The translations under genes were made by a program, and so were the position numbers. Shown here in pieces: positions 52,021 through 62,384 of a DNA stretch of 64,000 bases (the stretch's first letter is position 1; each line of letters starts with the position of its first letter). The stretch is from contig NZ_NGNS01000018.1 of NCBI RefSeq assembly GCF_002165625.1, positions 1 to 64,000 on the forward strand, written 5' to 3'. The notes below the pieces were generated by a model, which was not told where the DNA came from, ran no database searches, and saw only the letters and a list, made by a program, of their open reading frames with translations. The DNA comes from Neiella marina (GTDB lineage: Bacteria > Pseudomonadota > Gammaproteobacteria > Enterobacterales > Neiellaceae).

Positions 52021-53558
52021 TTCAACCTCACATGTGACAGAGCGAAGGGCAAGTAATCGAGCAACATATCGGCGCCCTGACGTTCAATAACCAGTTGCCA
52101 AAATCCGTGATCGTCGGACTCCCCACACCATCGCAATAAGCCCTGACGCGCCAGAAAGGTTTGTTGCACACCTTGTATCGATGAGCTTTTCAATGCTGAC
52201 CAGTGGCTTAGTAGGCTAAGCAGCAAGGTGTCGAGTTCATTCATCAACGCGGCATCTATTGCTTGCTCCGGGGCCATAAGCCAGTCATCGGGTTTCAAAC
52301 CAACTAGCACTTTAATGAATGTTAGTTGTTGTTCTTGGAATTGATGTTGACCGCAAGCTAAATAGCCTAAGGCTTGCGCAGCCAAGGGGATGGCCTTGGA
52401 TCGCAATCGCTGGTTGTGAGCAAGCCAATCGCAACGAGCGAATAAATGGGGCAGATAGGAATACAACAAGATGACACCAGCGTACGGCACTCGTAGGGTG
52501 GGTGCCGTACGGTCTTCAGCCTTGGGTTCGGCCAATGCAGGAGATTTGGTTTGCCCTGTATGCTGTTCGGCGCCCTTAGTTTTGCCGGTTCTATTCATCA
52601 CAGCCACAAGATCGGTTAGATAATCTTGCTCGCCTTGGGAGTGACATATTTCTCGCAACAGTTGCTCGGTTTGCTCGACGGAGACATTGAACCAATCAAT
52701 CGCAAATTGAGAACATTGGCCTATGGGTTTGGTCATAGCGGCGAGTAACAAAACACGTTGGCTGTTGGTGAGTGATTCGGCGCTGTTAATGCGCTGCCAA
52801 ACTTTTTTTGGTGTTACATCTTGAGAAGAATCGCGGCGTTCGGTGCCACTGGCAATTAAGTCGAGGAGAGCGTCAATCGCTTCATCGCTTCGAGCTGAAA
52901 TGAGCAACTCGCTAAGACGAATGCGGCTGGGCCAATCAGGATGATAGTCGAGCAGATGGACAAGGGTTTGTTTGAGTTCCGATGATGGCAGTGCAGGTAA
53001 CAATTGCTCTGGTTTGTCTTGTTCGCAATCGGCGAACCAAGGCAAACAACCATATTGTAAATCGTGGCTGATAATCGCCTGGGCACGATTTTCTGGACTT
53101 AGCTCAGTTGGCCTTGTGGCGTTAGCATGTTGCAGACTGGCTTGGTCCTCAGTGACTAGTCGGTTTGAGTTCGCTGCCGCAGTGTTATTCCTTGCCGCCT
53201 GATTAACCGGAGCCCAAACTGTGGAGTGAAGTGATGCTGTTGGCTGCTGCGATGACACTGATAAAAGCGCTTCAGTAAGACTATTGGTCAGTTCCCTAGT
53301 AAACGCCTGTTTGTCACGCAATTGGTTTGCCGATAAGTTGAGGGCAACATCCAGCTTAGCTAAGTAATGCCATTGGTTTGGGTCAAATTGATGCTTGCTA
53401 CTGGTGGTGCCTAACACATCATTGATGACCGCCTCCAAGGCATTTTGAATGCCACCAATTCGAGACTGCAGCTCGGCACGCAGATGTAATGCTGCCCGCT
53501 CATCAGCCGCAGCAGCATGCATTTTGACGCGACGAATATGATGATTAAAGGCCGCCAA
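51987..53558 (-). CDS. Contractile-injection-system tape-measure-like protein (Afp14-like)
   Basis: A ~523-aa protein with the N-terminal signature of the CIS tape-measure family: HHIRRVKMHAAA, then ERAALHLRAELQSRI, then WHYLAKLDVALNLSANQL. Low-complexity and helical middle and C-terminal parts follow. A good ribosome site (GGAGGA) stands before a TTG at 53558. The open frame also starts at a TTG at 53570, but that codon overlaps the Shine-Dalgarno. Length of this protein generally relates to sheath length. It overlaps the unknown 897-aa gene by 14 bp and the ATPase by 34 bp. Confidence 0.68.
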   Translation of the reverse strand: MAAFNHHIRRVKMHAAAADERAALHLRAELQSRIGGIQNALEAVINDVLGTTSSKHQFDPNQWHYLAKLDVALNLSANQLRDKQAFTRELTNSLTEALLSVSSQQPTASLHSTVWAPVNQAARNNTAAANSNRLVTEDQASLQHANATRPTELSPENRAQAIISHDLQYGCLPWFADCEQDKPEQLLPALPSSELKQTLVHLLDYHPDWPSRIRLSELLISARSDEAIDALLDLIASGTERRDSSQDVTPKKVWQRINSAESLTNSQRVLLLAAMTKPIGQCSQFAIDWFNVSVEQTEQLLREICHSQGEQDYLTDLVAVMNRTGKTKGAEQHTGQTKSPALAEPKAEDRTAPTLRVPYAGVILLYSYLPHLFARCDWLAHNQRLRSKAIPLAAQALGYLACGQHQFQEQQLTFIKVLVGLKPDDWLMAPEQAIDAALMNELDTLLLSLLSHWSALKSSSIQGVQQTFLARQGLLRWCGESDDHGFWQLVIERQGADMLLDYLPFALSHVRLKWMPQPIQITW

Positions 53559-56238
53559 AGCGTCCTCCAAAATTAGCCGCTAGGTTAGTTTTTACCGGTG
53601 AGTCGTTGAGCTCTGCGATACCCGATGTCAATTTCGCGATGGCCGCTGTGTTTCCTTCTAACGCCGCAGATCGTGCAATGATCCGAGCAACAGCAACATT
53701 ACTATTGGTACCTGCCATCGATGTTTCAGTGGCGCTGTAATCGGCCAACTCGACGATACTTTCTGCCATGGATTCTTGCGCTTTGGCCTTTTTGTCTTGC
53801 CATTTCGCCTTTTCTTGGTCGCTACTGGCGACTTTCATGCGATCGTCATAAGTGGCGATTTGGGTTTCCAATGCCACCATGTTGTTCGCCAGCGCTTCGG
53901 CAAATACATCACCAATGGGGTTGTCGATAACCGGACTGCTACTATCGGCAACGTATAGATCGCGAACAATGCCCAGCGAGTTTTGTAAGGCATCGGCGTA
54001 AACCGTTTGAAACTGGAATTTATCGGCAATCTGAGTTTCAACAGTTTGGTTGAAATCATTAAACTTGCGCTCAAACGACAGCTCCAATGATGGTTGTACT
54101 TGGATACCGGGAATAGGAATGGCTTGAAATGGCGGGTCGAACTTGGGTAATTCGGGTGTCACCACTTGCTCTTCAACCGGTTCAATGTAATGGCATAAAT
54201 GGCCGGAACCAACGACGTTGCCGCTGTTGTTGTAAACCATCACAAAGGTTCCTCCGGCCGGCACACCGCCGGAATGCTGCAATCCAGGGTGTCTGTCAAC
54301 AAACTTGCTTAGCAAATGCTGCTCTGCTTGCTGTTTGTCCTGCTCGTTATTGATGCGATCGAGCCAATCAAGCCAAAACGGCGTGCGATTGCCAATCAAT
54401 TGATCAAACTGGGTGGGGAAATGGGTGGTTGATACTTTCGCTAAATCGTTCTTGAACAAACCGCTGGTTTGCACTAAATCAGCGATATCACTGTTTAAAC
54501 TGGCGCGTTCTTGAGTATTAAGGGTCGGCTTCTTTAACAGACTAACACTGTTTTTTGCGACTCGATGAATGAGCTCATGGCGCTGATTGGCTAGCCCTTT
54601 GACATCGCTGACATCGCCATCACGGATGGTGTCATTGTCGGCTTGGCGGATCACTTCATCACGGAAGTTCTTACTAAATATTGAAACATCTGCGAGTTGG
54701 TCGGACAAATCGCGACGCAACAAATACTCAAAGTCGCGTAAGCCGTTGGCCGGTCGAACTATCGGCCCAAGCACTTGGCGATAACTACCTTCGATCAAAA
54801 CGCCAGTGACATTAAAAGGTAACTGATGCTGCCTGATTAGTTTTCGTAGCGCCGATGTGGTGCTGGTGTAGTTTTTCCCTAGAACGCCTTCAATACGATA
54901 AAAATCGACTCCTTGCTGGTTTCTAAGTAATGGCTTATCGGCTCCGCCGAGGGGACGATTTTGGCCAGCATGGTAACCCAATAAATAGCGGTTACGCTGG
55001 CACTTGTTGGCGGTCAGATCCCAGTGCTGGAAAACACGTGGGTGATAATAACCTGGCACACTTGGTTGGCTGGCGCTTGATGGGGTAATTCTCAGCGAGC
55101 TGATATGGCCCCAGCCAAACTGGTTTAGCAATGCTGATAGTTTGTTCAGCAAAAATTTAACCTGCTCTAATCCGTCTGGCCGTAACGCGGGCGATGGACA
55201 AAAACCACTTCTGGGGTTATCACTGTTGCTTGTTGCGTCAGTTGGCACCGGGCCATCGTTGTTGTCGAATGACAAATAGCCCAACAGCAAATGTTTGGCG
55301 CCAGCTCCGGGGCTCATTAGTTCGCCCGGAGCAGCCAAGGCAAGGGCATCTAAGAGGTTATTCCAAGTAAGCGACAAGTCTTGCAGAAATTCGTAATAGT
55401 ACTGTAACCGGAGAGTTTCACTGGCGGCTTTGCTTTCGATGGCTGTGAGTCTGTTAACCCAGCCGGTTGTTGGATTGCCGTCAATGTGGCGTTGCAACAA
55501 AGGCTGCATTACTTTCCAACATATCGAAAAGTTCTGCTTCAACTCAGTAACCACAACATTTGCTGCATTGCGGATGGCATCAAACCATTCGCTTTGAGTG
55601 CTCAGGCTAGGGCTGATGGTTATTGTTGGCAGGTAGCTGCGGGTTAGGGCATCCAACTCAAGGTGATTCACCGGAAAATCGGCCAGCAACTGGTTGGCAT
55701 ATTTAGCAGGGGTCGCTAACAGCCGAGTTTCACTGGTATAGGTACTGCTGCTGTTATCGCAATTGGTGCCAGTGCAAAGGCTTGGTTGGTCGATATAGGT
55801 TTCAGCAAATAGCACAAACAACCACTCAGCTAAATCGTCGATTTTGTCCATTAATGGCGCTGCGTCATCGTCCTTGCTGTCTTCACTCACCAACTGCCAA
55901 AGTTGAATGCGCTCGCCATCGTGGCGAAACGGCTCATAATTTGGCGCTTGCTCAGGGTACTTTTTAATGCGGTTGAAGCGACTGCTATTGACGTTGACTA
56001 GCAGATCGCCGTCACCGGTAATCGCCAACCCTCTAGTCAACAGCAATCGGTCGTCTTGCAGACTCAAATTCATGCCTTCGACTATGCCGACACCTGTCAG
56101 CGTAGTGCGGGTCAAGCGATTGTGATCGTCTAGGTATGTCGACAAGCTATTCAATTGCTGGTCAGTCAGCACCTGATCATCGACGAAAACGGTGTACTGC
56201 TGAGCTACTTTCTCAAGGCTGCGATGTATGCTGGTCAT
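53545..56238 (-). CDS. eCIS-operon protein of unknown function, 897 aa
   Basis: A large, soluble, mixed alpha/beta protein with no signal or membrane helix. Three regions are visible: an N-terminal ~450 residues beginning QQYTVFVDDQVLTDQQLNSLSTYLDDHNRLTR, a middle part, and an alanine-rich, probably coiled-coil C-terminus (~740-897) ending AANFGGRFGGL. I do not recognise a family. It lies between the Afp12-like baseplate protein and the tape measure, where fibre or baseplate-accessory genes occur in other eCIS, so it may be structural. The start overlaps the preceding gene by 4 bp (ATGA). Confidence 0.75.
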   Translation of the reverse strand: MTSIHRSLEKVAQQYTVFVDDQVLTDQQLNSLSTYLDDHNRLTRTTLTGVGIVEGMNLSLQDDRLLLTRGLAITGDGDLLVNVNSSRFNRIKKYPEQAPNYEPFRHDGERIQLWQLVSEDSKDDDAAPLMDKIDDLAEWLFVLFAETYIDQPSLCTGTNCDNSSSTYTSETRLLATPAKYANQLLADFPVNHLELDALTRSYLPTITISPSLSTQSEWFDAIRNAANVVVTELKQNFSICWKVMQPLLQRHIDGNPTTGWVNRLTAIESKAASETLRLQYYYEFLQDLSLTWNNLLDALALAAPGELMSPGAGAKHLLLGYLSFDNNDGPVPTDATSNSDNPRSGFCPSPALRPDGLEQVKFLLNKLSALLNQFGWGHISSLRITPSSASQPSVPGYYHPRVFQHWDLTANKCQRNRYLLGYHAGQNRPLGGADKPLLRNQQGVDFYRIEGVLGKNYTSTTSALRKLIRQHQLPFNVTGVLIEGSYRQVLGPIVRPANGLRDFEYLLRRDLSDQLADVSIFSKNFRDEVIRQADNDTIRDGDVSDVKGLANQRHELIHRVAKNSVSLLKKPTLNTQERASLNSDIADLVQTSGLFKNDLAKVSTTHFPTQFDQLIGNRTPFWLDWLDRINNEQDKQQAEQHLLSKFVDRHPGLQHSGGVPAGGTFVMVYNNSGNVVGSGHLCHYIEPVEEQVVTPELPKFDPPFQAIPIPGIQVQPSLELSFERKFNDFNQTVETQIADKFQFQTVYADALQNSLGIVRDLYVADSSSPVIDNPIGDVFAEALANNMVALETQIATYDDRMKVASSDQEKAKWQDKKAKAQESMAESIVELADYSATETSMAGTNSNVAVARIIARSAALEGNTAAIAKLTSGIAELNDSPVKTNLAANFGGRFGGL

Positions 56239-58796
56239 AGTGACTCCTTGAAGGTACCCAGTGCGGTTCGACCAAGGACAAAGCCCGTGTCCTCGGATTC
56301 GCAGGTGTGGAGTGGTTGCTGAGGGTAAACGTTATTGAGCGCGCAGATGGCATCGATCAATGCTTGTTTTCTGTCATCTGCATCTGTGGTTGTGGCGCCA
56401 TGTAAAATGGCCAACCAGTCGTGATATGCCTTCTCTATTTGCGCCATATCGTCTTTGTCGACCCAGCAAACCCGGGGCATGATGTGAGCTGGTACTTCAC
56501 TGCGAATCACCGTTTCGCAATAGCGGCGAAATTCCATACTGGCGAAGCGAGCACCGTAGGCTGGTAGGATGATATGTATTTGATAGCTGTATGGTTCGTT
56601 CGATTCAATCGCATGGTCATCTGTAGCTATTGCTAATTGTGGCTCGTCATCGCGCTTGGGTATTAACCAACTGTGCTCAATCAGGTACATGCCTTCATCG
56701 CTGTAATTTACGGTTAGGTAGTCGACCACTTCTTCAATCGCGGCACGGGCAAGCTGTTCGCTGGTGAAATACTCAATACGGCGCGCAATGACCTCGCCCT
56801 GGTCATCAATGATATTGAAGTAAAAACGCCCATCTTTGCTGGTTGCAATCTGGTAGTGAGATGGCAACGATCCGAACAGAATGGTCTGGCGCATTTCGGC
56901 TTTAGCTGCAGCCTTGCTGTCGTATCGAGTGCTGCTTGATAACAATATGGCGCCGCTATCGCGATTGCGGATCCGAAAGCGATATTCATCATCAGGCGTG
57001 GTGTCGAGTTCGGCGTATATATCATAGGCGACATCGCCCAGGTTTCGTCTGTTGCTGTTAGCGATGCCTAATAAACGACACAACCTTAGTTCCAACCCTG
57101 ACACGTTGTTGGTGTTCCAGTACTGGTTACGCTGGCTGATGTCATGGCCCAGACCGCGATCACGAGACGACCAAGTGATGGTTTGGTAAAGCTGACTTTT
57201 GTACCGCAGCGTTGCCCGTGGCGCCAAGCCAAAAGCATTGAGCATTGCTGTGGTGAGGTCGGTTAGATCTTCACCAAACCGAGCGACCATGAAATCCATC
57301 AAGCGGTTGCGTCGATCCAAATCGACTGTTTCATTGGTCAGTACTGAATCTAGCTTTGCGGTGGCCGTTGGGTCATCACCCAACAATAGTTGCCAGTTCG
57401 CCACCGACTTCGCAACAAAGCTAAAATAACTTCGTTCTTGGGCTGTCTCAGGCGACAGCAAATCATTCAGATGCGAAGCTTGCGCTAGGATGCTAATAGC
57501 AAGTTGATCAAACAGCGTTAGGTAACCGCTAAGTTGCAATGCTTGGGCCTTGCGCAGCTCAGATGCTTGGTTACTCAAACCGGCGTCACTGAGTCCATAA
57601 ACTGCAGGAAGATCTCTCGACACGCTGTGATAACTGCGAAGTCCAGTGCTGTTGCCAACGGGCGACTGTAGTTGCAAAGCCATCACCTGCTCGCGTCGTT
57701 GCCGACCTGACTTGAGTTGTGACTTGTAGTCAGCAAGCGCGCGTTCTTTATCATAATGTGCTGGTAGGCCGCGACGGAGCAAAGTTAAGTGACTCGCTTG
57801 CGCCTTGAACTGCGCTTTTTTGTTGTCCGTTACTGCAACTTGCCATCGGTCTGCCAATGGTTGCTTTTGGCCGTCGGGATTGATCACCAAATCATGAACT
57901 GCGACAACATCGTCCAGTTGCATGATCAGGGTGATAAGGTCTGATAAGTACAGCGTTCGGCCGAGCCGAGTTTCGGCCACAGATTGACTGTCGACGAAGC
58001 CATGCGATAGTCGAGGGCCATTAAACAGTGCGTCGGCCCAATCTTGTTGTTGCAACTGCTGCTGGTCACTTCGAATATCAATAGGTGGTTGCACATAGTT
58101 GTGTACCGCCAACATGATGGCAACGTACACATCATTGGCATCGGCGTGCGGGGATATTTCAATGTCACCACAAATGATGAAGTTTTGTTTGCCGACAAGT
58201 TTCAGCGGCGCAAACCATTCGCATAAATTACGTTGCCGGTTCAGAGCCTGTTCGACCTGCTCAATAACTTGCTTCTTGGCTTGGGCATTGAGTCCTTCTG
58301 TCAATTCGAGGGTAACTTGATAGCCACCTTTAATCGTTAACGCTCGGACATCGGAGCCTTGCTGCGCTTTGACCGTTATCCGATTGTTGTCCGTGTTGAG
58401 ATACAAATAATTTGGCGCCGGCGCTATCCATGCATTTTCCACCCCGGGAATATCGATTAAGTATTTGCGGTAATCGAGTTCGGTAAGTGGCGCGCAGGTG
58501 AGTACTTCGTCGGCGGCGGGGAAGTGGCTTAGCAATCTGTGGTTTTTGGCCTCGTTGTTATCGTCTGGGATATCATCGACCAAAACATCACTGATATCCG
58601 CTTGCAGTCGGTAACTTACCTCGGTCAATAAGTAACATAAGACTTCAAGTAACGTGACGCCCGGATCATGCTTGTTGTAGTCGGTCCAGACCTCACCACT
58701 GAGGGCAATAATGTGCTCAATGCTTTGGTTAAACAAATGACTAGCATCAAGTGGCGTGTCGCTAAGCTGTTGTGGATCGATCCTCGGTTTAGTCAC
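56235..58796 (-). CDS. eCIS baseplate protein, Afp12-like
   Basis: An 853-aa protein that opens with the characteristic NKHDPGVTLLEVLCYLLTEVSYRLQADI of the large CIS baseplate wedge proteins. It then extends through a region rich in beta strands (~115-330) to a C-terminal domain with the motif GARFASMEFRRYCETVIRSEVPAH. It starts with GTG, overlapping the stop of the Afp11-like gene by 8 bp. The pair Afp11/Afp12 forms the wedge ring around the spike in known eCIS structures; by size and order this gene is the second. Confidence 0.75.
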   Translation of the reverse strand: MTKPRIDPQQLSDTPLDASHLFNQSIEHIIALSGEVWTDYNKHDPGVTLLEVLCYLLTEVSYRLQADISDVLVDDIPDDNNEAKNHRLLSHFPAADEVLTCAPLTELDYRKYLIDIPGVENAWIAPAPNYLYLNTDNNRITVKAQQGSDVRALTIKGGYQVTLELTEGLNAQAKKQVIEQVEQALNRQRNLCEWFAPLKLVGKQNFIICGDIEISPHADANDVYVAIMLAVHNYVQPPIDIRSDQQQLQQQDWADALFNGPRLSHGFVDSQSVAETRLGRTLYLSDLITLIMQLDDVVAVHDLVINPDGQKQPLADRWQVAVTDNKKAQFKAQASHLTLLRRGLPAHYDKERALADYKSQLKSGRQRREQVMALQLQSPVGNSTGLRSYHSVSRDLPAVYGLSDAGLSNQASELRKAQALQLSGYLTLFDQLAISILAQASHLNDLLSPETAQERSYFSFVAKSVANWQLLLGDDPTATAKLDSVLTNETVDLDRRNRLMDFMVARFGEDLTDLTTAMLNAFGLAPRATLRYKSQLYQTITWSSRDRGLGHDISQRNQYWNTNNVSGLELRLCRLLGIANSNRRNLGDVAYDIYAELDTTPDDEYRFRIRNRDSGAILLSSSTRYDSKAAAKAEMRQTILFGSLPSHYQIATSKDGRFYFNIIDDQGEVIARRIEYFTSEQLARAAIEEVVDYLTVNYSDEGMYLIEHSWLIPKRDDEPQLAIATDDHAIESNEPYSYQIHIILPAYGARFASMEFRRYCETVIRSEVPAHIMPRVCWVDKDDMAQIEKAYHDWLAILHGATTTDADDRKQALIDAICALNNVYPQQPLHTCESEDTGFVLGRTALGTFKESL

Positions 58797-61700
58797 GGCC
58801 CACCTCGGTGATTACATGTTGCTCGCTACTGGTTAGGATCTGCAGCGGTGAGGTGACCGATATGCTTGCTTGATCTGCGGACCATTCGGCACCATCAAGG
58901 CTTGCTCTGAGTTCGACGTCAGTGATGAACTCAACATAATGCTGCTGTTCAATAAAGTGCATCACCGTTGATTTGTGGATCTGGCCGCCGAACTGTGGCT
59001 GCGGTGAATCGCCAGCTGCCGATGAATTAGTTAGCCATGGTGATAACAAGTGTTGTATGGCGTTCTGCAATTGATCGCGGTAATAGTTGAATTCCAACCC
59101 GGCAGTGAATCGAACCTTGAAGCGTAGCTGAAGTTGCAGATACAACGGATTGACAACGTGAATCGTGGTTTGCATTGACGTTCGTTGGCTGAGCAATGCT
59201 TTGGCGTTTGCTATCGTCAACTGGTCGGCTTTCGGACGGTATGGATCTTGGGCGTTGTTGGAAGCCCGCGGTACCAAAACCACAGTGATATCGCCTGGGC
59301 TATGAAAATGACCATGGTCACCAACAACGCGAGCATGAGGAATCGCCTTGACGCGGTGAACATTAGCAAAAGCTTGCAATGTCAGGCGCTCAATATCATC
59401 AATGGTTAATGCGCGATCCTTATGTTTAAGCCGCTCGGCAACGCGAGTGGCGAAATCTGCAGCCGATTCGGCTGCGGCGCCAGCATAGCCATCAAACGGG
59501 TGCTGCACGGTTTTTACTTGTTGGCCTCCAAGCTTAAACTGACCGATCGTGCCAGCGAGCAAGGCGTCATAGTCTGTTCGATTGGCACTGTTTTGGACCA
59601 CCACTTCGATGGCGTTGGCATAGATACCTCGTAACAAGTTAATCGCTGCCACGTCGTCATTGGTTGCTACTTTTAACCAGATTAAACCCGTTGGCATCAG
59701 GCTGTTAGTTGTGGTCGCATTGGTGGGAATCAGCAATTTCACTAAACCACTGCGCAGCAGCCCTTTGCTGCGGTCAAACACTAACTGCTGCTGATTGAGC
59801 AATTGCCAGTAGTTGTCGCACAGCACTGACCATTGAAGAGTGGCCGCAGGCAAGTTGGGGTCGGCGCTGCCATCGACAAGTTGAAAAAGCAGTTGGCAGC
59901 TTTGTCCTGCAGCCAGATTAGACAATCCTATAAGCAGTGCACCTTGCTCTTGATGCTCGGGAAATAGTGGTACCCGTCGTTCGCTAACAAAGGAAAGCTG
60001 CGCTCGTTGATAACTGTGTTCTGGGCGCTGGCCAAAACAATCGATATGGAACAGTTTCAATTCATCGTTGGCAAAGTCATCGGCATTGATGCTGCTAACT
60101 GTTACTTCGTTGCTGTAGGCCTGATAGTCGATGCTGATGCTGCTGAGCTCTGGGGTATAGGGCTCGTTAATCATCACGGTTTTTTTGTTGTCATTGGCGG
60201 CGATGACATTTTTGACGTAGGCGTTACGGAACGTTTGATGAAAGAAATCTTGCTTTAGTGTCAGTATTAAATTGGCCGATTGGACCGTGTCATTCGCTTC
60301 GATCTTGAACGTTCGTTGTTGCCGCTTGCTTGATTGCTTGTTGCGCTGATCCTCACCAAGCGGTTGGTAGCTCGGTTTTATCCTACTCAGGGAGTTAAAA
60401 CGCTGCTGCGACCAATGACTATTGTGACTGCCGAGCTGTTTGGCAAGCTTTGCTTCACTGCTGCTCTTAGCTTTGGCTGGCTGTGACTCGAGCAAGTCGA
60501 TGCGTTGCGGTAGGGCAGCATTGTGATGTTGGAATAGCGGCTGTTCACTGGCTGCCAACAGCCGCTTGTCATGATCGATAGCAGCGGCATCAGCGCCAAA
60601 GTAGCTGTTGCTGATTTTCGGCATAGTGACGTATTTGTCATAGTTCGCGTAGTGCTCATGGAGCGATTGCGGTGGGCTCTTCCAATTCAGGTGCAAGGTT
60701 AATTTCCGTAGCCGCTTGCTAAAAACCTCATCGCTGTCGATGGTACAAGTTGCACCACTTTTTGGTTGTGGGCCAAAAGGAAAGAAACTAGCGGTTGGGT
60801 CCACTACGCCGGTATCTGATTTAATCTGAAGCTGTTTAACGCCTGTTACCGAAACATCCAACTTCACCCAATGAATAAACTGTTGCAATAGGTGCCGGCG
60901 CCAGTGACGAGAAGCATCTGGATTAACTAGTAACTGAATGACGGGCTGTTGCGTGTTGAGTTGCAGGCCATGTGATTGTTGCTGATAGGCGCTAATGGCA
61001 TGGTCTTCGTTGGTTAGTGTGCAAGTGACAGTCAGTCGCTGGCCATTGAGCTGACCATTGACCAATTGCGGTACCGTCCAGCCGTTCATTGTGGTTAACG
61101 ACACTGCGAATAAATCATCAACAGTGGTTTCATCGGCGCTAATCGCTGCGCTCAATTGCAGCGTCAGAGTAATGCTGCGATGTCCTTCCCGCAGCCACAA
61201 CAGCGGTGATGACAAAGCCAAACCAAACTCGCCAATTGGCAATTGTTTGTGGCCAAAGCCGGGCCATTTTTGATTGGCGCTGCCGAAGTCTGTGCCCAAG
61301 CCGTCGGCAGAGTTAGCGATTGGTGCCACTCTGATGACACCCGGCTCATCCGCATGGTGGTATTGACTGCGTATGTCGACAACTTGAGCTTGATTGATGA
61401 CGCTATCTTCAATTGGCTCGACATTGATTTCGGAGCCATCTTGGCGTTTACCAGCAGTAAGCAAATCATTGCTGGTGACCAATTGCGATGGCGCTTGTTT
61501 TTTTAACCCAAGCACCACATGGGCCCGAGTAGCATGGGCAGGCTTAGGTTTGAAACGGAGAACTTGCTGGTAATAGTGGCTCAGGTACTTTTGTTTCAGC
61601 TGGTTTAGCTCGGCCTGAGGCCCTTGCTGAAGCGCATTGATAAAAGCGTCAAACAAAGCCAAGTGCGGTGGAACGTGACCTCGTTGTTGGTTTAGCCATT

Positions 61701-61947
61701 GCTCACTTTGGCCATCGCGATAGGGAAAAAAGTCCTGCCAATTGCCGTCGGCGACCTTGCTATTATGCTGGTAGAAACTGACATCAGCGGCCAGTTGCTT
61801 CACCAAGCTAAATAATGCTTCTTTGTCTCGTTCATCAAAGCCTACGTAATCATCTTTTAGTGCCGCGGGCAGCCGTTGTGACTGACTACGTCCCTGTTGC
61901 GGCAGGGTTAACTGAGCCATCGATAAATCTGATTTATGGTTGCTCAT
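58789..61947 (-). CDS. eCIS baseplate protein, Afp11/baseplate-J-like
   Basis: A 1052-aa protein, the largest structural gene here. Its C-terminal half carries the baseplate-J signature: DFATRVAERLKHKDRALTIDDIERLTLQAFANVHRVKAIPH, followed by DITVVLVPRA and a final domain with GGQIHKSTVMHFIEQQHYV. The first 500 residues are a poorly conserved wing that in related systems forms the outer baseplate. It is 12 bp after the gp25-like gene. Length is in the range usual for Afp11-type proteins. Confidence 0.83.
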   Translation of the reverse strand: MSNHKSDLSMAQLTLPQQGRSQSQRLPAALKDDYVGFDERDKEALFSLVKQLAADVSFYQHNSKVADGNWQDFFPYRDGQSEQWLNQQRGHVPPHLALFDAFINALQQGPQAELNQLKQKYLSHYYQQVLRFKPKPAHATRAHVVLGLKKQAPSQLVTSNDLLTAGKRQDGSEINVEPIEDSVINQAQVVDIRSQYHHADEPGVIRVAPIANSADGLGTDFGSANQKWPGFGHKQLPIGEFGLALSSPLLWLREGHRSITLTLQLSAAISADETTVDDLFAVSLTTMNGWTVPQLVNGQLNGQRLTVTCTLTNEDHAISAYQQQSHGLQLNTQQPVIQLLVNPDASRHWRRHLLQQFIHWVKLDVSVTGVKQLQIKSDTGVVDPTASFFPFGPQPKSGATCTIDSDEVFSKRLRKLTLHLNWKSPPQSLHEHYANYDKYVTMPKISNSYFGADAAAIDHDKRLLAASEQPLFQHHNAALPQRIDLLESQPAKAKSSSEAKLAKQLGSHNSHWSQQRFNSLSRIKPSYQPLGEDQRNKQSSKRQQRTFKIEANDTVQSANLILTLKQDFFHQTFRNAYVKNVIAANDNKKTVMINEPYTPELSSISIDYQAYSNEVTVSSINADDFANDELKLFHIDCFGQRPEHSYQRAQLSFVSERRVPLFPEHQEQGALLIGLSNLAAGQSCQLLFQLVDGSADPNLPAATLQWSVLCDNYWQLLNQQQLVFDRSKGLLRSGLVKLLIPTNATTTNSLMPTGLIWLKVATNDDVAAINLLRGIYANAIEVVVQNSANRTDYDALLAGTIGQFKLGGQQVKTVQHPFDGYAGAAAESAADFATRVAERLKHKDRALTIDDIERLTLQAFANVHRVKAIPHARVVGDHGHFHSPGDITVVLVPRASNNAQDPYRPKADQLTIANAKALLSQRTSMQTTIHVVNPLYLQLQLRFKVRFTAGLEFNYYRDQLQNAIQHLLSPWLTNSSAAGDSPQPQFGGQIHKSTVMHFIEQQHYVEFITDVELRASLDGAEWSADQASISVTSPLQILTSSEQHVITEVGRD

Positions 61948-61959
61948 GGGCTGGTTCCG

Positions 61960-62379
61960 TTACACTTTCGGGCTGACTTCGGTGCCGTCGGTTAAGTAGT
62001 AGGGGTAGACCAGATTAAAACGCGAGTTGCTAGCCCTGATTTGATAGTCGAGACTGAGAATTAATTTGCCCTCGTTGAGGTTGCTATCGTCCAGTGTTAA
62101 CTGCAGCACCTTGATCCGTGGTTCGTGGATGAGCAGGGTTCGGACAATGCGATCTTTGAGTAAATTTCTCGCCGTGCTATTGGGCGATTCAAACAATTGA
62201 GATTGCATGTCGAGGCCGTACTCAGGCACTAAAAACCGTTCACCGGCGTTGGTAGCCAACAAGATGCGCAAACTTTGCTCAATGTCTTGTTCGCCTTCAA
62301 CCAATGAGACTTGACCACTTGCGCGGGAAAAATTTGGTGGGAATTGCCAGCCTTTCCCCAGAAACCCTTGGTTACTCAT
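61960..62379 (-). CDS. gp25-like baseplate protein (Afp9-like)
   Basis: A 139-aa protein of the gp25/IraD-like family, shown by the central EQDIEQSLRILLATNAGERFLVPEYGLDM, where E-R-x-F/V-P-E-Y-G is the hallmark, and by RTLLIHEPRIKVLQLTLD. It forms the core wedge bundle that links sheath to baseplate. It is 5 bp after the PAAR gene. Confidence 0.9.
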   Translation of the reverse strand: MSNQGFLGKGWQFPPNFSRASGQVSLVEGEQDIEQSLRILLATNAGERFLVPEYGLDMQSQLFESPNSTARNLLKDRIVRTLLIHEPRIKVLQLTLDDSNLNEGKLILSLDYQIRASNSRFNLVYPYYLTDGTEVSPKV

Positions 62380-62384
62380 GAGCG

